A stretch of DNA of 64,000 nucleotides from Aurantimonas marianensis. GTDB lineage: Bacteria > Pseudomonadota > Alphaproteobacteria > Rhizobiales > Rhizobiaceae. Location: assembly GCF_024195285.1 (NCBI RefSeq), contig NZ_JALHBS010000032.1, positions 1 through 64,000 on the forward strand, written 5' to 3'. A model generated the notes under the pieces. The model was not told the DNA's origin. It made no database searches and was given only the letters and a program-made list of their open reading frames with translations. Positions 1 to 8,648 of this stretch are shown one piece after another; the first letter of the stretch is position 1, and the number at the start of each line of letters is the position of its first letter. The position numbers and the translations under genes were made by a program.

Positions 1-424
1 CCTCGGTCTCCGGGATATCCTCTTCGAACACGGCGGCGACGCCGCCGCTGTACAGCACCCTCGCATCCGGATATCGCCGCGCGAGGGCAAGGGACGCCGT
101 CACCCTGTCGGCGGCCTCGTTGACTTCCGGCACGCCCCGGGTGCGAGCCACTCGGGTGTCGAATGCCCCGCCAAGGACAACGATACCGGCGACCTCGGCC
201 GGCAGATCCGGCCGCGGAAATCGGTTCTCCAGAAACCCCGTCATCGCCAGCCCCGCCGGCGTCAAGCTACTGACCGCCAGTGCAACCGCAGCGAGCGAAT
301 ACAGCGTCGCTGCGATTCGACGATAGCGCAGCCACCCGGCGAGCAGCCCGAGCGCTCCAAGGAGCAGGATGGCGACCAGCGGCTGCAGGAGAAACCAGCC
401 GAGCTTGGCGAGATAGAAGAACAG
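1..424 (-). CDS. YdcF/DUF218-family membrane protein, C-terminus cut by window edge
   Basis: This is the N-terminal 141 codons of a YdcF/ElyC-type (DUF218) envelope protein; the rest lies left of the window. Two hydrophobic segments (about residues 2-31 and 36-58) precede the start of the DUF218 fold, seen as IVVLGG near residue 86 followed by a region rich in the NEAADR and YSGG signatures typical of the family. No ATG, GTG or TTG lies between the upstream in-frame stop (TGA at 461-463) and the first transmembrane segment. A CTG at 424-422, preceded by AGGAGG with a 6-base spacer, gives the N-terminus MFFYLAKLGWF, which resembles family members. DUF218 proteins are linked to cell-envelope metabolism, but the reaction is not established. 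The family call is firm; the CTG start is inferred. Confidence 0.8.
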   Translation of the reverse strand, partial: MFFYLAKLGWFLLQPLVAILLLGALGLLAGWLRYRRIAATLYSLAAVALAVSSLTPAGLAMTGFLENRFPRPDLPAEVAGIVVLGGAFDTRVARTRGVPEVNEAADRVTASLALARRYPDARVLYSGGVAAVFEEDIPETE

Positions 425-509
425 GGTGGACCTCCTCGAACGGATGCTGGGGCGGCGCTCTCATATCAGAAGCAGACGAACCGTGTATCCCCGCCGCTCG
501 GTCGAGCGA

Positions 510-1841
510 TCACGGCTCCGCGGTGCCGATTTCCGCATGGCCGGCTTTTTCGACGGTGACCGGCGTGCGCATGATGATCTCGCGGTGAGGGAATGGAATG
601 CCGATCCCGTTTGCCTTGAACGCGTCCCAGAGCGCCAGGAGCACTTCGCCTTTGACGTTGGTGAGTCCGGCCTGCGGATCGCGGATCCAGAATCGCAGGA
701 CAAAATCGAGCGAGGAGTCGCCGAAGGCGGTCATCCAGCAGACGACGCCCTTGTGATTGACGACCCGTTCGAGCGCGGCGGTCGCCTCCTTGGAAATGCG
801 GATCACCTCATGCGGATCGGAATCGTAGGAAACGCCGAACTCGACATCGATCCGGACCAGATCGTTGGAAAACGACCAGTTGATCACCTGGTTGGTAATG
901 AAGTCCTCGTTGGGGATCAGATATTCGCGCCCGTCCCGCGTCACGACGGATACGAAACGCGCGCGCAATTCTCTGATCCAACCGAAGGTATCGCCTAGCG
1001 AGATCGTGTCGCCGGGTTTGATCGATCGATCGGTCAGGATGATGATGCCCGAGATGAAGTTCGAAACCACCTTCTGCAAGCCGAAGCCGAGACCGACGCC
1101 GATCGCGCCGGAGAAAACCGTCAGCGCCGTCAAATCGACCCCGGCCGAGGCGAGCGCGACCGCCAGCGCCAGCAGGATCAGGCCGATCTTGAGGAATTTT
1201 CCGATCAGCACCCTTAATGTGGGCGTCAGTTCCTCGCTGCGCTGAACCCTGGTATCCAGAAAGTTTCCCGCGGTCGACGCCAGCCAGAGCGTAACGGCAA
1301 GGACCACGACGGTCTTGATGACGAGCAGCGCCGAGATGCGCGATTGCCCGACGGTCAGCGCGGTCTGATCGAGCACGTCGGCGACCGGGCCGATGAGATC
1401 GAGAATGGAGAGCGCCGCCAGTCCCCAGGCGACGAAGGTGATCACACGAGACAGGAGACGGTTGCGGACGATCCGCGAGGCGACCGCGATGACGAGATAG
1501 GCCAGCGCGAGATCGAAGACGATGGCCACGATCTGGGATCGTGGACCGCCAGCGGCCGCATCGAGGAGTTTGACGCCCCATAGAAGCAGGACGAAGTACG
1601 CCAATCCCATACGCCGGCGAATGGCGACGACGATACGCAGAAACCTTGGCGCGCCCTTGATCTTGCGCGCTTGGCCTTCGATCGGTCCGCGGGTCAGGCG
1701 GTCCAGCAACCAGGCAAGCGCCAGACAGGCGACGACGACGACAATTTGGAGGAGCGACGACGGCTGGTAGAAAAAGCCAAAGAGGTCGCGAGTCCATTCG
1801 GCGATGTCCGCGCCGATCCGCCGCAGCGCCTGTTCGTCCAT
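510..1841 (-). CDS. MscS-family mechanosensitive ion channel
   Basis: A 443-residue small-conductance mechanosensitive channel homologue of the inner membrane, expected to open on hypo-osmotic shock. It has about six hydrophobic segments (32-48, 78-94, 104-122, 133-152, 172-190, 215-235), then the pore-lining helix at about 240-269 with the glycine-rich GVGLGFGLQKVVSNF pattern and RSIKPGD just after it. The soluble beta and alpha/beta vestibule follows, ending in the family signature PFPHRE near 416-421. It is longer at the N-terminus than E. coli MscS (286 residues), as in the MscS-like/MSCRAMM-free intermediate forms. Its ATG shares one base with the stop of the upstream aldo/keto reductase (TGATG), which suggests coupled translation. 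Ion selectivity cannot be read from the sequence. Confidence 0.92.
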   Translation of the reverse strand: MDEQALRRIGADIAEWTRDLFGFFYQPSSLLQIVVVVACLALAWLLDRLTRGPIEGQARKIKGAPRFLRIVVAIRRRMGLAYFVLLLWGVKLLDAAAGGPRSQIVAIVFDLALAYLVIAVASRIVRNRLLSRVITFVAWGLAALSILDLIGPVADVLDQTALTVGQSRISALLVIKTVVVLAVTLWLASTAGNFLDTRVQRSEELTPTLRVLIGKFLKIGLILLALAVALASAGVDLTALTVFSGAIGVGLGFGLQKVVSNFISGIIILTDRSIKPGDTISLGDTFGWIRELRARFVSVVTRDGREYLIPNEDFITNQVINWSFSNDLVRIDVEFGVSYDSDPHEVIRISKEATAALERVVNHKGVVCWMTAFGDSSLDFVLRFWIRDPQAGLTNVKGEVLLALWDAFKANGIGIPFPHREIIMRTPVTVEKAGHAEIGTAEP

Positions 1842-2671
1842 CAGGCGCGGTCCCAGTGCGGGGCGAAGGACGGATCCACGAGCCGTTCCCGGCGATGAGT
1901 CAGGGCCGTGATCGCTTCATGCTCGGCTTCTGTCAGCGCGAAATCGAAGATGTCGATGTTCTCCTGGAGCCGATCGGGATTTGACGTCCGTGGAATCGCG
2001 CCGACGCCGTCCTGCTCGATCTCCCAGCGCAGGACGATCTGAGCGGGCGTCTTGCCATGCCGCTCGGCCGCGTCGCGGATCACCGAATTGCCCAGAACGT
2101 CGCCCCCCTGACCGAGCGGTGAATAGGCAATCATCGCCAGATCATGCCTCCGACAGGCCGACAGCACGGCGTCCTGGCTGAGAAAGGGGTGGTATTCGAC
2201 CTGATTGCAGACAAGTGGCGCTGCCGACATCGCGGTCGCCTCGTCCAGCATCGCGCTGGTAAAATTCGCCACGCCGATATGCTTGGTCAACGCCTCGCTT
2301 ATCGTCGCGTTCAACGCGTCGATCGATTCTTCCAGCGCGATTTCATGGTTCGGCCAGTGAATCAGCAACAGGTCGACCGCGCCGATGTTCAAAGCATCGA
2401 CGGCTTTTCGCGCGGTCGGCACCAGGTCGGCTTCGCCGATGTCGGTCCACCAGACTTTCGTGGTGACGAACAATTCCTCACGATCGATGCCGCTCTTGCG
2501 AATCCCCTCGCCCACTTCCTTCTCGTTGCCGTACATGCGGGCCGTGTCGAGATGGCGATAGCCGGTCTCGATCGCCGTCGCCACCATATCGACGCAAGTC
2601 TCGCCCTCGAGTGTATAGGTTCCGAATCCGATCGCGGGGATGCGCGCGCCGTTCGCCTCGATGATCTTCAT
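1841..2671 (-). CDS. Aldo/keto reductase
   Basis: A 276-residue NADPH-dependent aldo/keto reductase of the AKR3/AKR5-like bacterial group, reducing small aldehydes or ketones in the cytoplasm. The catalytic tetrad is visible: D42, Y47 (DTARMYG), K72 (TTKVW) and H105 (LIHWP). The start at 2671 (MKIIEANG) is chosen over a longer reading frame because it has GGGAAGG just upstream and begins exactly at the first beta hairpin of the fold. It ends in a one-base overlap with the MscS channel gene, so the two are probably co-transcribed. The physiological substrate is unknown; detoxification of reactive aldehydes such as methylglyoxal is a common role in this family but is only a guess here. Confidence 0.93.
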   Translation of the reverse strand: MKIIEANGARIPAIGFGTYTLEGETCVDMVATAIETGYRHLDTARMYGNEKEVGEGIRKSGIDREELFVTTKVWWTDIGEADLVPTARKAVDALNIGAVDLLLIHWPNHEIALEESIDALNATISEALTKHIGVANFTSAMLDEATAMSAAPLVCNQVEYHPFLSQDAVLSACRRHDLAMIAYSPLGQGGDVLGNSVIRDAAERHGKTPAQIVLRWEIEQDGVGAIPRTSNPDRLQENIDIFDFALTEAEHEAITALTHRRERLVDPSFAPHWDRA

Positions 2672-2765
2672 GAATCGCCTTCCCAAGGTAGATGGCCGAA
2701 CGTGTCTAGCGGCCTCCCCATCAAGATAGGCGGCTCGCAAGGGTGTCCAGCGACGAGGAATCTGC

Positions 2766-3722
2766 GTGTCTCAGTCCGTCAATCCGACCAGCCGCGGTCG
2801 CATCGAAGTCATCGACATCGCGCGCGCCGTCGCGCTCTTCGCCATGGCAATCTATCACTTCGCCTGGGATCTGGAGTTCTTCAATTATGTCGAGCGCGGG
2901 CTGACCGGTTCGGGTGGCTGGCGAATCTTCGCGCGCACCATCGCCTCAAGCTTCCTGTTCCTCGTCGGTGTCAGCCTGGTGCTCGCCCATGGCCGAGCGA
3001 TCCGCTGGCGCCCGTTCCTGGTTCGCCTTGCCCAGGTGGCCGCCGGCGCGGCCGCGATCACGATCGTTACGCTTTTCGTCACCCCGAACAGCTTCGTCTT
3101 CTTCGGTATCCTGCAACTGATCGCGGTCGCCAGCGTGCTCGGGCTGCTGTTTATCCGCCTGCCCTGGCTCGTGACCGCGTTCGCCGCGGCGGTGACCCTC
3201 GCCCTGCCCTTGCTGATCTCGCACCCGGTCTTCGACCCGAAATGGCTCGCCTGGATCGGCTTCTTCGAGACCCCCCCGTTTTCCAACGACTTCATCCCGA
3301 TCTTCCCGTTCTTCGGGGCGGTTCTGGCGGGCATCGCGTCAGCGCGCTTCGCCCTCGTCCACGGCGTCTTCGACCGGCTGCGCGGCTGGAACCCGGCGCT
3401 CCGCCCGATGTGGCCGTTGGGCGTCCTCGGCCGCCATGCGCTGCTCTTCTATCTGCTGCACCAGCCGATCCTGTTCGGCGTCGTCTTCGTCTTCTCCTTG
3501 GCAGCACCGGCGGACAAGCAAGCCGTGTTCCGCGCTGATTGCCAGCGGGCCTGTCTGGCCGAACGCGACGGGGCATTCTGCGAGCGCTATTGCGGCTGCG
3601 CGGAACGGGAGTTGCGGGCGGAGGGTCTTTTCGACGCGCTGATGGGGGGCGGCCCGGACGAGACGCAGATGACCCGCATCCGGGAAATCACCAACCAGTG
3701 CTCCTTCGAGCAAGCCAAGTAG
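2766..3722 (+). CDS. DUF1624/HGSNAT-like membrane acyltransferase with Cys-rich tail
   Basis: A 318-residue multispanning membrane protein of the DUF1624 family (annotated as heparan-alpha-glucosaminide N-acetyltransferase-like). The opening RIEVIDIARAVALFAM and the conserved YHFAWDLEFF motif with H31 are typical, followed by about seven or eight hydrophobic helices ending at LLFYLLHQPILFG. These proteins are thought to move acyl groups across the inner membrane, but no bacterial substrate is established. GTG start at 2766. The last 60 residues are hydrophilic and cysteine-rich: C259-x3-C263, C272-x3-C276-x-C278 and C312, which could form disulfides or bind metal. It is divergent from the aldo/keto reductase (94 bp gap). 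Confidence 0.85.
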   Translation: MSQSVNPTSRGRIEVIDIARAVALFAMAIYHFAWDLEFFNYVERGLTGSGGWRIFARTIASSFLFLVGVSLVLAHGRAIRWRPFLVRLAQVAAGAAAITIVTLFVTPNSFVFFGILQLIAVASVLGLLFIRLPWLVTAFAAAVTLALPLLISHPVFDPKWLAWIGFFETPPFSNDFIPIFPFFGAVLAGIASARFALVHGVFDRLRGWNPALRPMWPLGVLGRHALLFYLLHQPILFGVVFVFSLAAPADKQAVFRADCQRACLAERDGAFCERYCGCAERELRAEGLFDALMGGGPDETQMTRIREITNQCSFEQAK

Positions 3723-3743
3723 CGGAGGGCGGTTAAACCCGGC

Positions 3744-4145
3744 TCAACCCGCGCGGGCGCCCTGCCCCACGCTGAGCTCGGCCATGCGGGTCAGGCAAGC
3801 CTCCTCGGCGGCGTCGAGCTCGCGCAGCAATTCGTCGATGTCGCGGCGCTTCTGTTCAAGCTCACGTCGCTTGTCGCCGACACGCCGAATGATCGCCTGC
3901 AATTGCGCGGCCTCGCCGGGCGGGCTCTTGTACATGTTCATGATTTCGCGGATGTCGGCGATCGAAAAACCGAGCCGCTTGCCGCGCAGGATGTTCTTGA
4001 GCAATTGCCGGTCTGAGTGTCGGAACAGCCGCGTACGGCCACGACGGATGGGCGAGATCAGGCCTTCATCCTCATAGAACCGAATGGTGCGGGTCGAGAT
4101 GTCGAACTCCCGCGTGAGTTCCGTGATGGTGTAATATTCGCGCAT
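3744..4145 (-). CDS. MerR-family transcriptional regulator (LiuR-like)
   Basis: A 133-residue MerR regulator. The N-terminal winged helix-turn-helix (residues about 4-45, with TITELTREFDISTRTIRFYEDEGL pattern split across the recognition helix) is followed by the second DNA-binding helix pair and a long charged coiled coil (about 80-118) for dimerisation. Only one cysteine (C117) is present, so a metal-sensing role is unlikely. The closest look-alikes are the alphaproteobacterial LiuR-type regulators of branched-chain or fatty-acid catabolism; no such catabolic genes are adjacent. The start at 4145 (MREYYTITE) is preferred to an upstream one because it starts at the fold. A degenerate palindrome lies just upstream (see 4193-4208). 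Confidence 0.9.
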   Translation of the reverse strand: MREYYTITELTREFDISTRTIRFYEDEGLISPIRRGRTRLFRHSDRQLLKNILRGKRLGFSIADIREIMNMYKSPPGEAAQLQAIIRRVGDKRRELEQKRRDIDELLRELDAAEEACLTRMAELSVGQGARAG

Positions 4146-4192
4146 CGCGATCGCTTTTCCGCCTCGTATGACCCGCATTGCTTGAATACAGA

Positions 4193-4208
4193 TTTACGTC
4201 AAAGTCAA
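4193..4208. promoter_or_regulatory. Candidate operator of the MerR regulator
   Basis: The 16-base sequence TTTACGTCAAAGTCAA lies 48-63 bases upstream of the MerR start. Its halves, TTTACGT and AAGTCAA, form an imperfect inverted repeat close to the TTTACGT-N2-ACGTAAA pattern reported for LiuR-type MerR regulators. This suggests autoregulation; it rests on pattern similarity only. Confidence 0.4.
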
Positions 4209-4264
4209 TTGCAACTCTCAACGAATAGCGTAGCCGCTGCCTGGTTGCCGCGTTGGAGACGCCC

Positions 4265-5677
4265 TCACCCGATACCGAACCACCAGGCGGCAAGCCCGAG
4301 AAACGCGAAGAAGCCAACGACGTCGGTGACCGTCGTCACGAACGTGCCGGAGGCGATGGCCGGGTCGGCGCCGAGCCGGTCGAGCACCAGCGGAATCAGG
4401 ATTCCGGCGAGCGCGGCGGCCAGCATGTTGATCACCATGGCGATCGCGATAACGGAACCGAGCCCACCACTGTCGAACCAAACGGCCGCCACTGCGCCGA
4501 TGATCACCGCGAAGCTCAAACCGTTGAGCAGTCCGACCAGAGTCTCGCGTCGAATGATCCGCCCGGCATTGTGGAAGTCGATGTCGCGCGCGGCCAAGGC
4601 CCGGACGGTGACGGTCATGGTCTGGGTACCGGCGTTGCCGCCCATCGAAGCGACGATCGGCATCAATATGGCAAGTGCCACCATCTGCTCGATCGTCGCG
4701 TCGAAGAGCCCGATGACGAGAGAGGCGAGGATCGCCGTCGCGGCGTTGATCAGAAGCCAGGAAAAGCGTGACCGCGCGGCGGTCAGCACCGTATCGGAGA
4801 TCTCCTCGTCGCCGACGCCGCCGAGGCGCTTGATGTCCTCGTCGGCCTCCTGCTGCATGATATCGATGACATCGTCGATGGCCAGAACACCAACCAGCCG
4901 TTCGTTCGAGTCCACGACGGCGGCGGAGGGAAGATCGTACTGCTCGATGACCTGCGCCGCCTCCTCCTGGTCCATCTCGGCCGGGATCGCGTGGCGCGTC
5001 TCGTGCATGATGTCTTCGATCTTCTCCGGCCGCTTGGCGCGCAGGATGCGGTCGAGGTCGACGGCGCCCTGCAGCTTGAAGCTCGGATCGATGACGAAGA
5101 TCTGCGCGAAGGATTCGGGAAGGTCGTCCTCCTCGCGCATGTAGTCGATGGTCTGGCCGACGGTCCAGAAGGGCGGCACCGCAACGAACTCGGTCTGCAT
5201 GCGCCGACCGGCCGACTCCTCCGGATATTCGAGCGAGCGCCGCAGCCGGATACGTTCGCGAAACGGCAGGCGCTCGAGGATCTCCTTGCGGTCTTCCTCG
5301 TCGAGGTCCTCCAGAATGTAGACGGCGTCGTCGGATTCGAGCTCGCGGACCGCCGCCGCGATCTGCTCGTTCGGCATCGCGTCGACGATCGACAGGCGGA
5401 TCGCCTCGTCGACCTCGGTGAGCGCCGTATAGTCGAACGCGTCGCCCATGAGTCGGACGAGCGCCTGGCGGTTGTCGTTGTCCAGCGCTTCGAGAAGATC
5501 GCCGAGCTCGGATTCGTGAAGCGGGCTGATTTCCTCCCGCAGCATCTCGGAATCGCCCGCCGCGATCGCTGTCTCGACGCGCTCGCGAAACTCGCGGGCA
5601 ACGAAGCCGTCCTCGTCGTATAATTCCGACTTGACCTCCACTTCGGATACATCTTCGTCGAGCCGCGTATCAGCCAT
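4265..5677 (-). CDS. mgtE: Magnesium transporter MgtE
   Basis: A 470-residue MgtE Mg2+ channel of the inner membrane. Domains in order: acidic N-terminal MgtE_N superhelix (about 40-140, with the DAVYILEDLDEEDR pattern), two CBS domains (about 155-280) that act as the cytosolic Mg2+ gate, a connecting plug helix, and five transmembrane helices (about 305-470). The conserved SMGGNAGTQT (345-353) and the pore segment with D438 and D452 (DPAIASGTF..TD) are intact, so the channel should be functional. The ATG at 5677 follows AGGGAG with a 5-base spacer; a GTG two codons earlier is less likely. The 119 bp downstream and 269 bp upstream hold no other gene, and I saw no M-box riboswitch. Confidence 0.95.
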   Translation of the reverse strand: MADTRLDEDVSEVEVKSELYDEDGFVAREFRERVETAIAAGDSEMLREEISPLHESELGDLLEALDNDNRQALVRLMGDAFDYTALTEVDEAIRLSIVDAMPNEQIAAAVRELESDDAVYILEDLDEEDRKEILERLPFRERIRLRRSLEYPEESAGRRMQTEFVAVPPFWTVGQTIDYMREEDDLPESFAQIFVIDPSFKLQGAVDLDRILRAKRPEKIEDIMHETRHAIPAEMDQEEAAQVIEQYDLPSAAVVDSNERLVGVLAIDDVIDIMQQEADEDIKRLGGVGDEEISDTVLTAARSRFSWLLINAATAILASLVIGLFDATIEQMVALAILMPIVASMGGNAGTQTMTVTVRALAARDIDFHNAGRIIRRETLVGLLNGLSFAVIIGAVAAVWFDSGGLGSVIAIAMVINMLAAALAGILIPLVLDRLGADPAIASGTFVTTVTDVVGFFAFLGLAAWWFGIG

Positions 5678-5946
5678 GCACACTCCCTCTGCAGCGGAAA
5701 AACTCGCATCCGCCGAAAAGCGGGACCGTCACCTGAGCCTTTAGATCATATCCGACCCCTTCGGAAGCGGTGGTATTTCAGCGCTCGGCCATATCTTCAT
5801 CTGGCAGGGAAAACGGGGGTAAACCCTCGACCCATGCAGGTCACGCGTTCGACGGGTCCGCCCACGCGGTCGTGTAGCAGTGCCGTCATCGACGATCCCT
5901 CGGATCGGCGGGGCGGCTTCGATTCGCTAAGCAACCGTGATCGCGG

Positions 5947-7917
5947 CTACCGGGCGGCTTGCCTGTCGCCCCTCGCGCCGCCGTGCATCGCGATGATGCG
6001 GTCGGCGTCGCGACCGTAAACTTCCTCATAGTGGTCGAACGTGCTTTCGAACCATCCCATGCCCTGGGTCGCCGAGCGCAGCGCCTGCCCCAGTTCTTCG
6101 AGGGCGCCAGCGGGAAGACGCGCACGGAGCAGGTCCCAGCCGCGCGCATTCGGATTCGGTTCGAAGCCCAACACGCGGCCCTTCAGCGACGAGATCATCG
6201 CGACGAGCGCACCGGTATACGGGGCGGGCGCGTGGATCGCGACCTCATGGATCGGCTGCAGCAGCATTGGCGCCCCCTCCGCCAGGGCCTCCGCGACCGC
6301 CGCCCGGCCCGCCGCGCGAAAGGCGAAATCCGAGCTGTCGACAGCGTGGTATTGACCATCGGTCAGCGTCACTTCGATGTCGACCACGGGAAAGCCGAGC
6401 GGGCCCGACACGAGAGCGTCCCGCGCTCCGGCTTCGACCGCCGGGATATAGTTTCGCGGCACGGCGCCGCCCTTCACTGTCTCCTCGAAGCTGAAGCCGC
6501 CGCCCCGCCGATTTGGCCGCACCGTCAATTTGACGTCGGCAAACTGCCCTGCCCCCCCGGTCTGTTTGCGATGACGATGGTGGATGGTGGCCGGCCGGCT
6601 GATCGTTTCGCGCCAGACGCCGTCGGGCGCGTGGTCCGACGCCGTCACGCCGAACTCCTGCGCCAGCATGTTGAGCACACGACGAAGGTGCATCGGCCCT
6701 TGGAGATGCACGACAAGCGCGCCCGTCGCCCCCTCTTGGCTGACCGTTAAGCCCGGGTCGTCTTCCGCGATCCGGGAAAGCGCCAGGGAAAGCTTCGCCT
6801 GATCGCGATCGTTCTGCGGTGCCAAGCTGCGGACGAACATCGGCTCGGTCGAACGGGCCCAGGCGGGCGGTTCGCCGCTCCGGTCGGCAAAGAGCAGCCG
6901 TGTAGCGGCGAGATGATCCGACTTGAGCGCCAAGGCGATACCGCCTGCCGGCAGCGGCGACGGCGCCGGTTTGCCCGTGCCCACCTCCATGAGCGCCCCC
7001 AGATTTCCCCCGGCGAGCGAGGCACCGGCGCTGACGCCGTCGGCAATCGCCCGGATAAGCTTCTCCTTGCCGAGATGCTTTCGGTACTGGGCGTGAAACG
7101 TGACCGCCATCGGGGCTGCCTCGCCCGCCTCCGATCCGCCGGCCAGTCGCTGGCGGAGCGCATCGACCGCCGGTGCCTCATGACGCAACATCTTCATCAA
7201 CCGGACGACGCCGGCGCCGTGCAGGGCGGAGCCGATCAGCGCCGGGATCGCCCTGTTCTCGGCGAGAGCACGGCGGCAAATGGCGTAGAGCGCGGCGGAC
7301 GCCGGCTCCCGTTCCTCGACGATCTCCTCAAGCAGCCAATCGTCGAACTCGGAAAGATGTTCCAGCAGTTCCGCTCGTGCCTCGTGCTCCCGCGGCGCCG
7401 CGCTCTCGGGACCCTCGACCAGAGCGGACGGTCCCCCCTCCCGGTACTGCCAAGCGCGTTCGGAAACCAGATCGACCGCACCGACGACGTGCTCGCCCTC
7501 GCGGATCGGGATCTGGCGAAGCACGATCGGATGGCTGCAATAGTCCTGCAGCCCGGCAACGACGTCACGCAGGCGGGCGCGGGCTTCATCGATCCGGTTG
7601 ACGAAGACGACACTGGGCGTGCCCGATGCCTCGACCACTTGGAAGAACGGCGCCGCAAGCACTGCGACCTCGGGATCGGGCGGTACGACGATCACGGCCG
7701 CATCGCTGGCGAGCAAGGCCGGGCGCACCTGCGGCAGAGCCTCGATGTCACCCCGACAGTCGATCGCGCACCATGGCTCGTCCATGAACTCGAAGCTGAC
7801 GATGCCGAGACCATCACGGGCTTCGAGACGCTCGCCCGAGGCTTTCGATCCCGCGAGTCGATTGACCAGCGTGGTTTTTCCTGCACCTGCCGGGCCAAGA
7901 ACCGTGAAGCACCGCAT
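5947..7917 (-). CDS. Elongation factor G-like GTPase (EF-G paralogue)
   Basis: A 656-residue translational-GTPase paralogue that keeps the EF-G domain order (G domain, beta-barrel domain II, domains III-V) but is shorter than true EF-G (about 700). The P-loop GPAGAGKTT (8-16) and a DxxG (D53-CR-G56) are present, but the switch II DTPGH of EF-G is replaced by DCRGD, the switch I RGIT motif is not recognisable, and the G4 motif is NRID (107-110). The active-site histidine is therefore absent, so GTP hydrolysis may differ from EF-G. The start at 7917 has AAGGAG at good spacing. Proteins of this type occur across Rhizobiales beside a normal fusA; their role is not established. Confidence 0.85.
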   Translation of the reverse strand: MRCFTVLGPAGAGKTTLVNRLAGSKASGERLEARDGLGIVSFEFMDEPWCAIDCRGDIEALPQVRPALLASDAAVIVVPPDPEVAVLAAPFFQVVEASGTPSVVFVNRIDEARARLRDVVAGLQDYCSHPIVLRQIPIREGEHVVGAVDLVSERAWQYREGGPSALVEGPESAAPREHEARAELLEHLSEFDDWLLEEIVEEREPASAALYAICRRALAENRAIPALIGSALHGAGVVRLMKMLRHEAPAVDALRQRLAGGSEAGEAAPMAVTFHAQYRKHLGKEKLIRAIADGVSAGASLAGGNLGALMEVGTGKPAPSPLPAGGIALALKSDHLAATRLLFADRSGEPPAWARSTEPMFVRSLAPQNDRDQAKLSLALSRIAEDDPGLTVSQEGATGALVVHLQGPMHLRRVLNMLAQEFGVTASDHAPDGVWRETISRPATIHHRHRKQTGGAGQFADVKLTVRPNRRGGGFSFEETVKGGAVPRNYIPAVEAGARDALVSGPLGFPVVDIEVTLTDGQYHAVDSSDFAFRAAGRAAVAEALAEGAPMLLQPIHEVAIHAPAPYTGALVAMISSLKGRVLGFEPNPNARGWDLLRARLPAGALEELGQALRSATQGMGWFESTFDHYEEVYGRDADRIIAMHGGARGDRQAAR

Positions 7918-8131
7918 GATCGGCTCCTTACGCTTCGCACTCGCGGCATCGGCTGCCCCGCGCATTGGGGCAATCGCGGCGAGTTGCTGGCAGAATGTCG
8001 CAAAACGGAGCCGCCGTCGATCTCATCGACAAAAACACCCGCCCAGGAACTTCTTTCCCAGACCTCGCGTCGATGAGAGATTACGACCGCTGAACCGGTG
8101 GGATCTCCGCGCCGAGCCAGGGAGTCATGCC

Positions 8132-8578
8132 ATGGAAAACGCCGACACCTTCAATCTCGAGCGCTTCGTAAAGGCTCAGGCGCCGGTCTTCGATGCGGTC
8201 GTGGATGAGCTGGGGGCTGGACAAAAGCGCGGCCACTGGATGTGGTTCGTCTTTCCGCAGCTGCGCGGCCTGGGGCGTTCGTCGATGGCCGAATTCTTTG
8301 GCATCAGCACACTCGACGAGGCGCGGGCCTATCTGGCCCATCCGCTCCTCGGACCGCGGCTGGTCCTTTGTACGCAAAAGGTGCTGGCGGTGCGGGACAG
8401 ATCTATCCGCGATATCTTCGGTTCACCGGACGACATGAAGTTCTGCTCGTCCATGACCTTGTTCGCAAAGGCGGCGGCGCCGGAGGAAAACCCATTCGCT
8501 CAGGCGATCGAACGCCGATGCGACGGCCGGATGGATGCCATGACGCTGACGCGCCTTGATGCAGCCGCGGAACCATAG
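8132..8578 (+). CDS. DUF1810 family protein
   Basis: A 148-residue soluble DUF1810 (YciF/calpastatin-like) protein. Family marks are the N-terminal FNLERFVKAQ, the GHWMWFVFPQLRGLG segment (about 31-46), and the PLLGPRL and FGSPDDMKFCSSMTLF blocks. The biochemical function is not known; no catalytic motif is evident. The ATG at 8132 follows GGAG at 7 bases and starts at the family's usual N-terminus. It is a lone rightward gene, divergent from the EF-G-like gene and convergent with the desaturase. Confidence 0.9.
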   Translation: MENADTFNLERFVKAQAPVFDAVVDELGAGQKRGHWMWFVFPQLRGLGRSSMAEFFGISTLDEARAYLAHPLLGPRLVLCTQKVLAVRDRSIRDIFGSPDDMKFCSSMTLFAKAAAPEENPFAQAIERRCDGRMDAMTLTRLDAAAEP

Positions 8579-8648
8579 GGCGGGATGGAAACCGTCCTCG
8601 GCTTCGGGCGTACCGCGAACGAATTTCCGCTGTCCCGCGCCACCGGCA

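Noticed and set aside
5678-5946. Possible magnesium (M-box) riboswitch upstream of mgtE
   Set aside because: I could not find the conserved core helices of the M-box in this 269-base gap.
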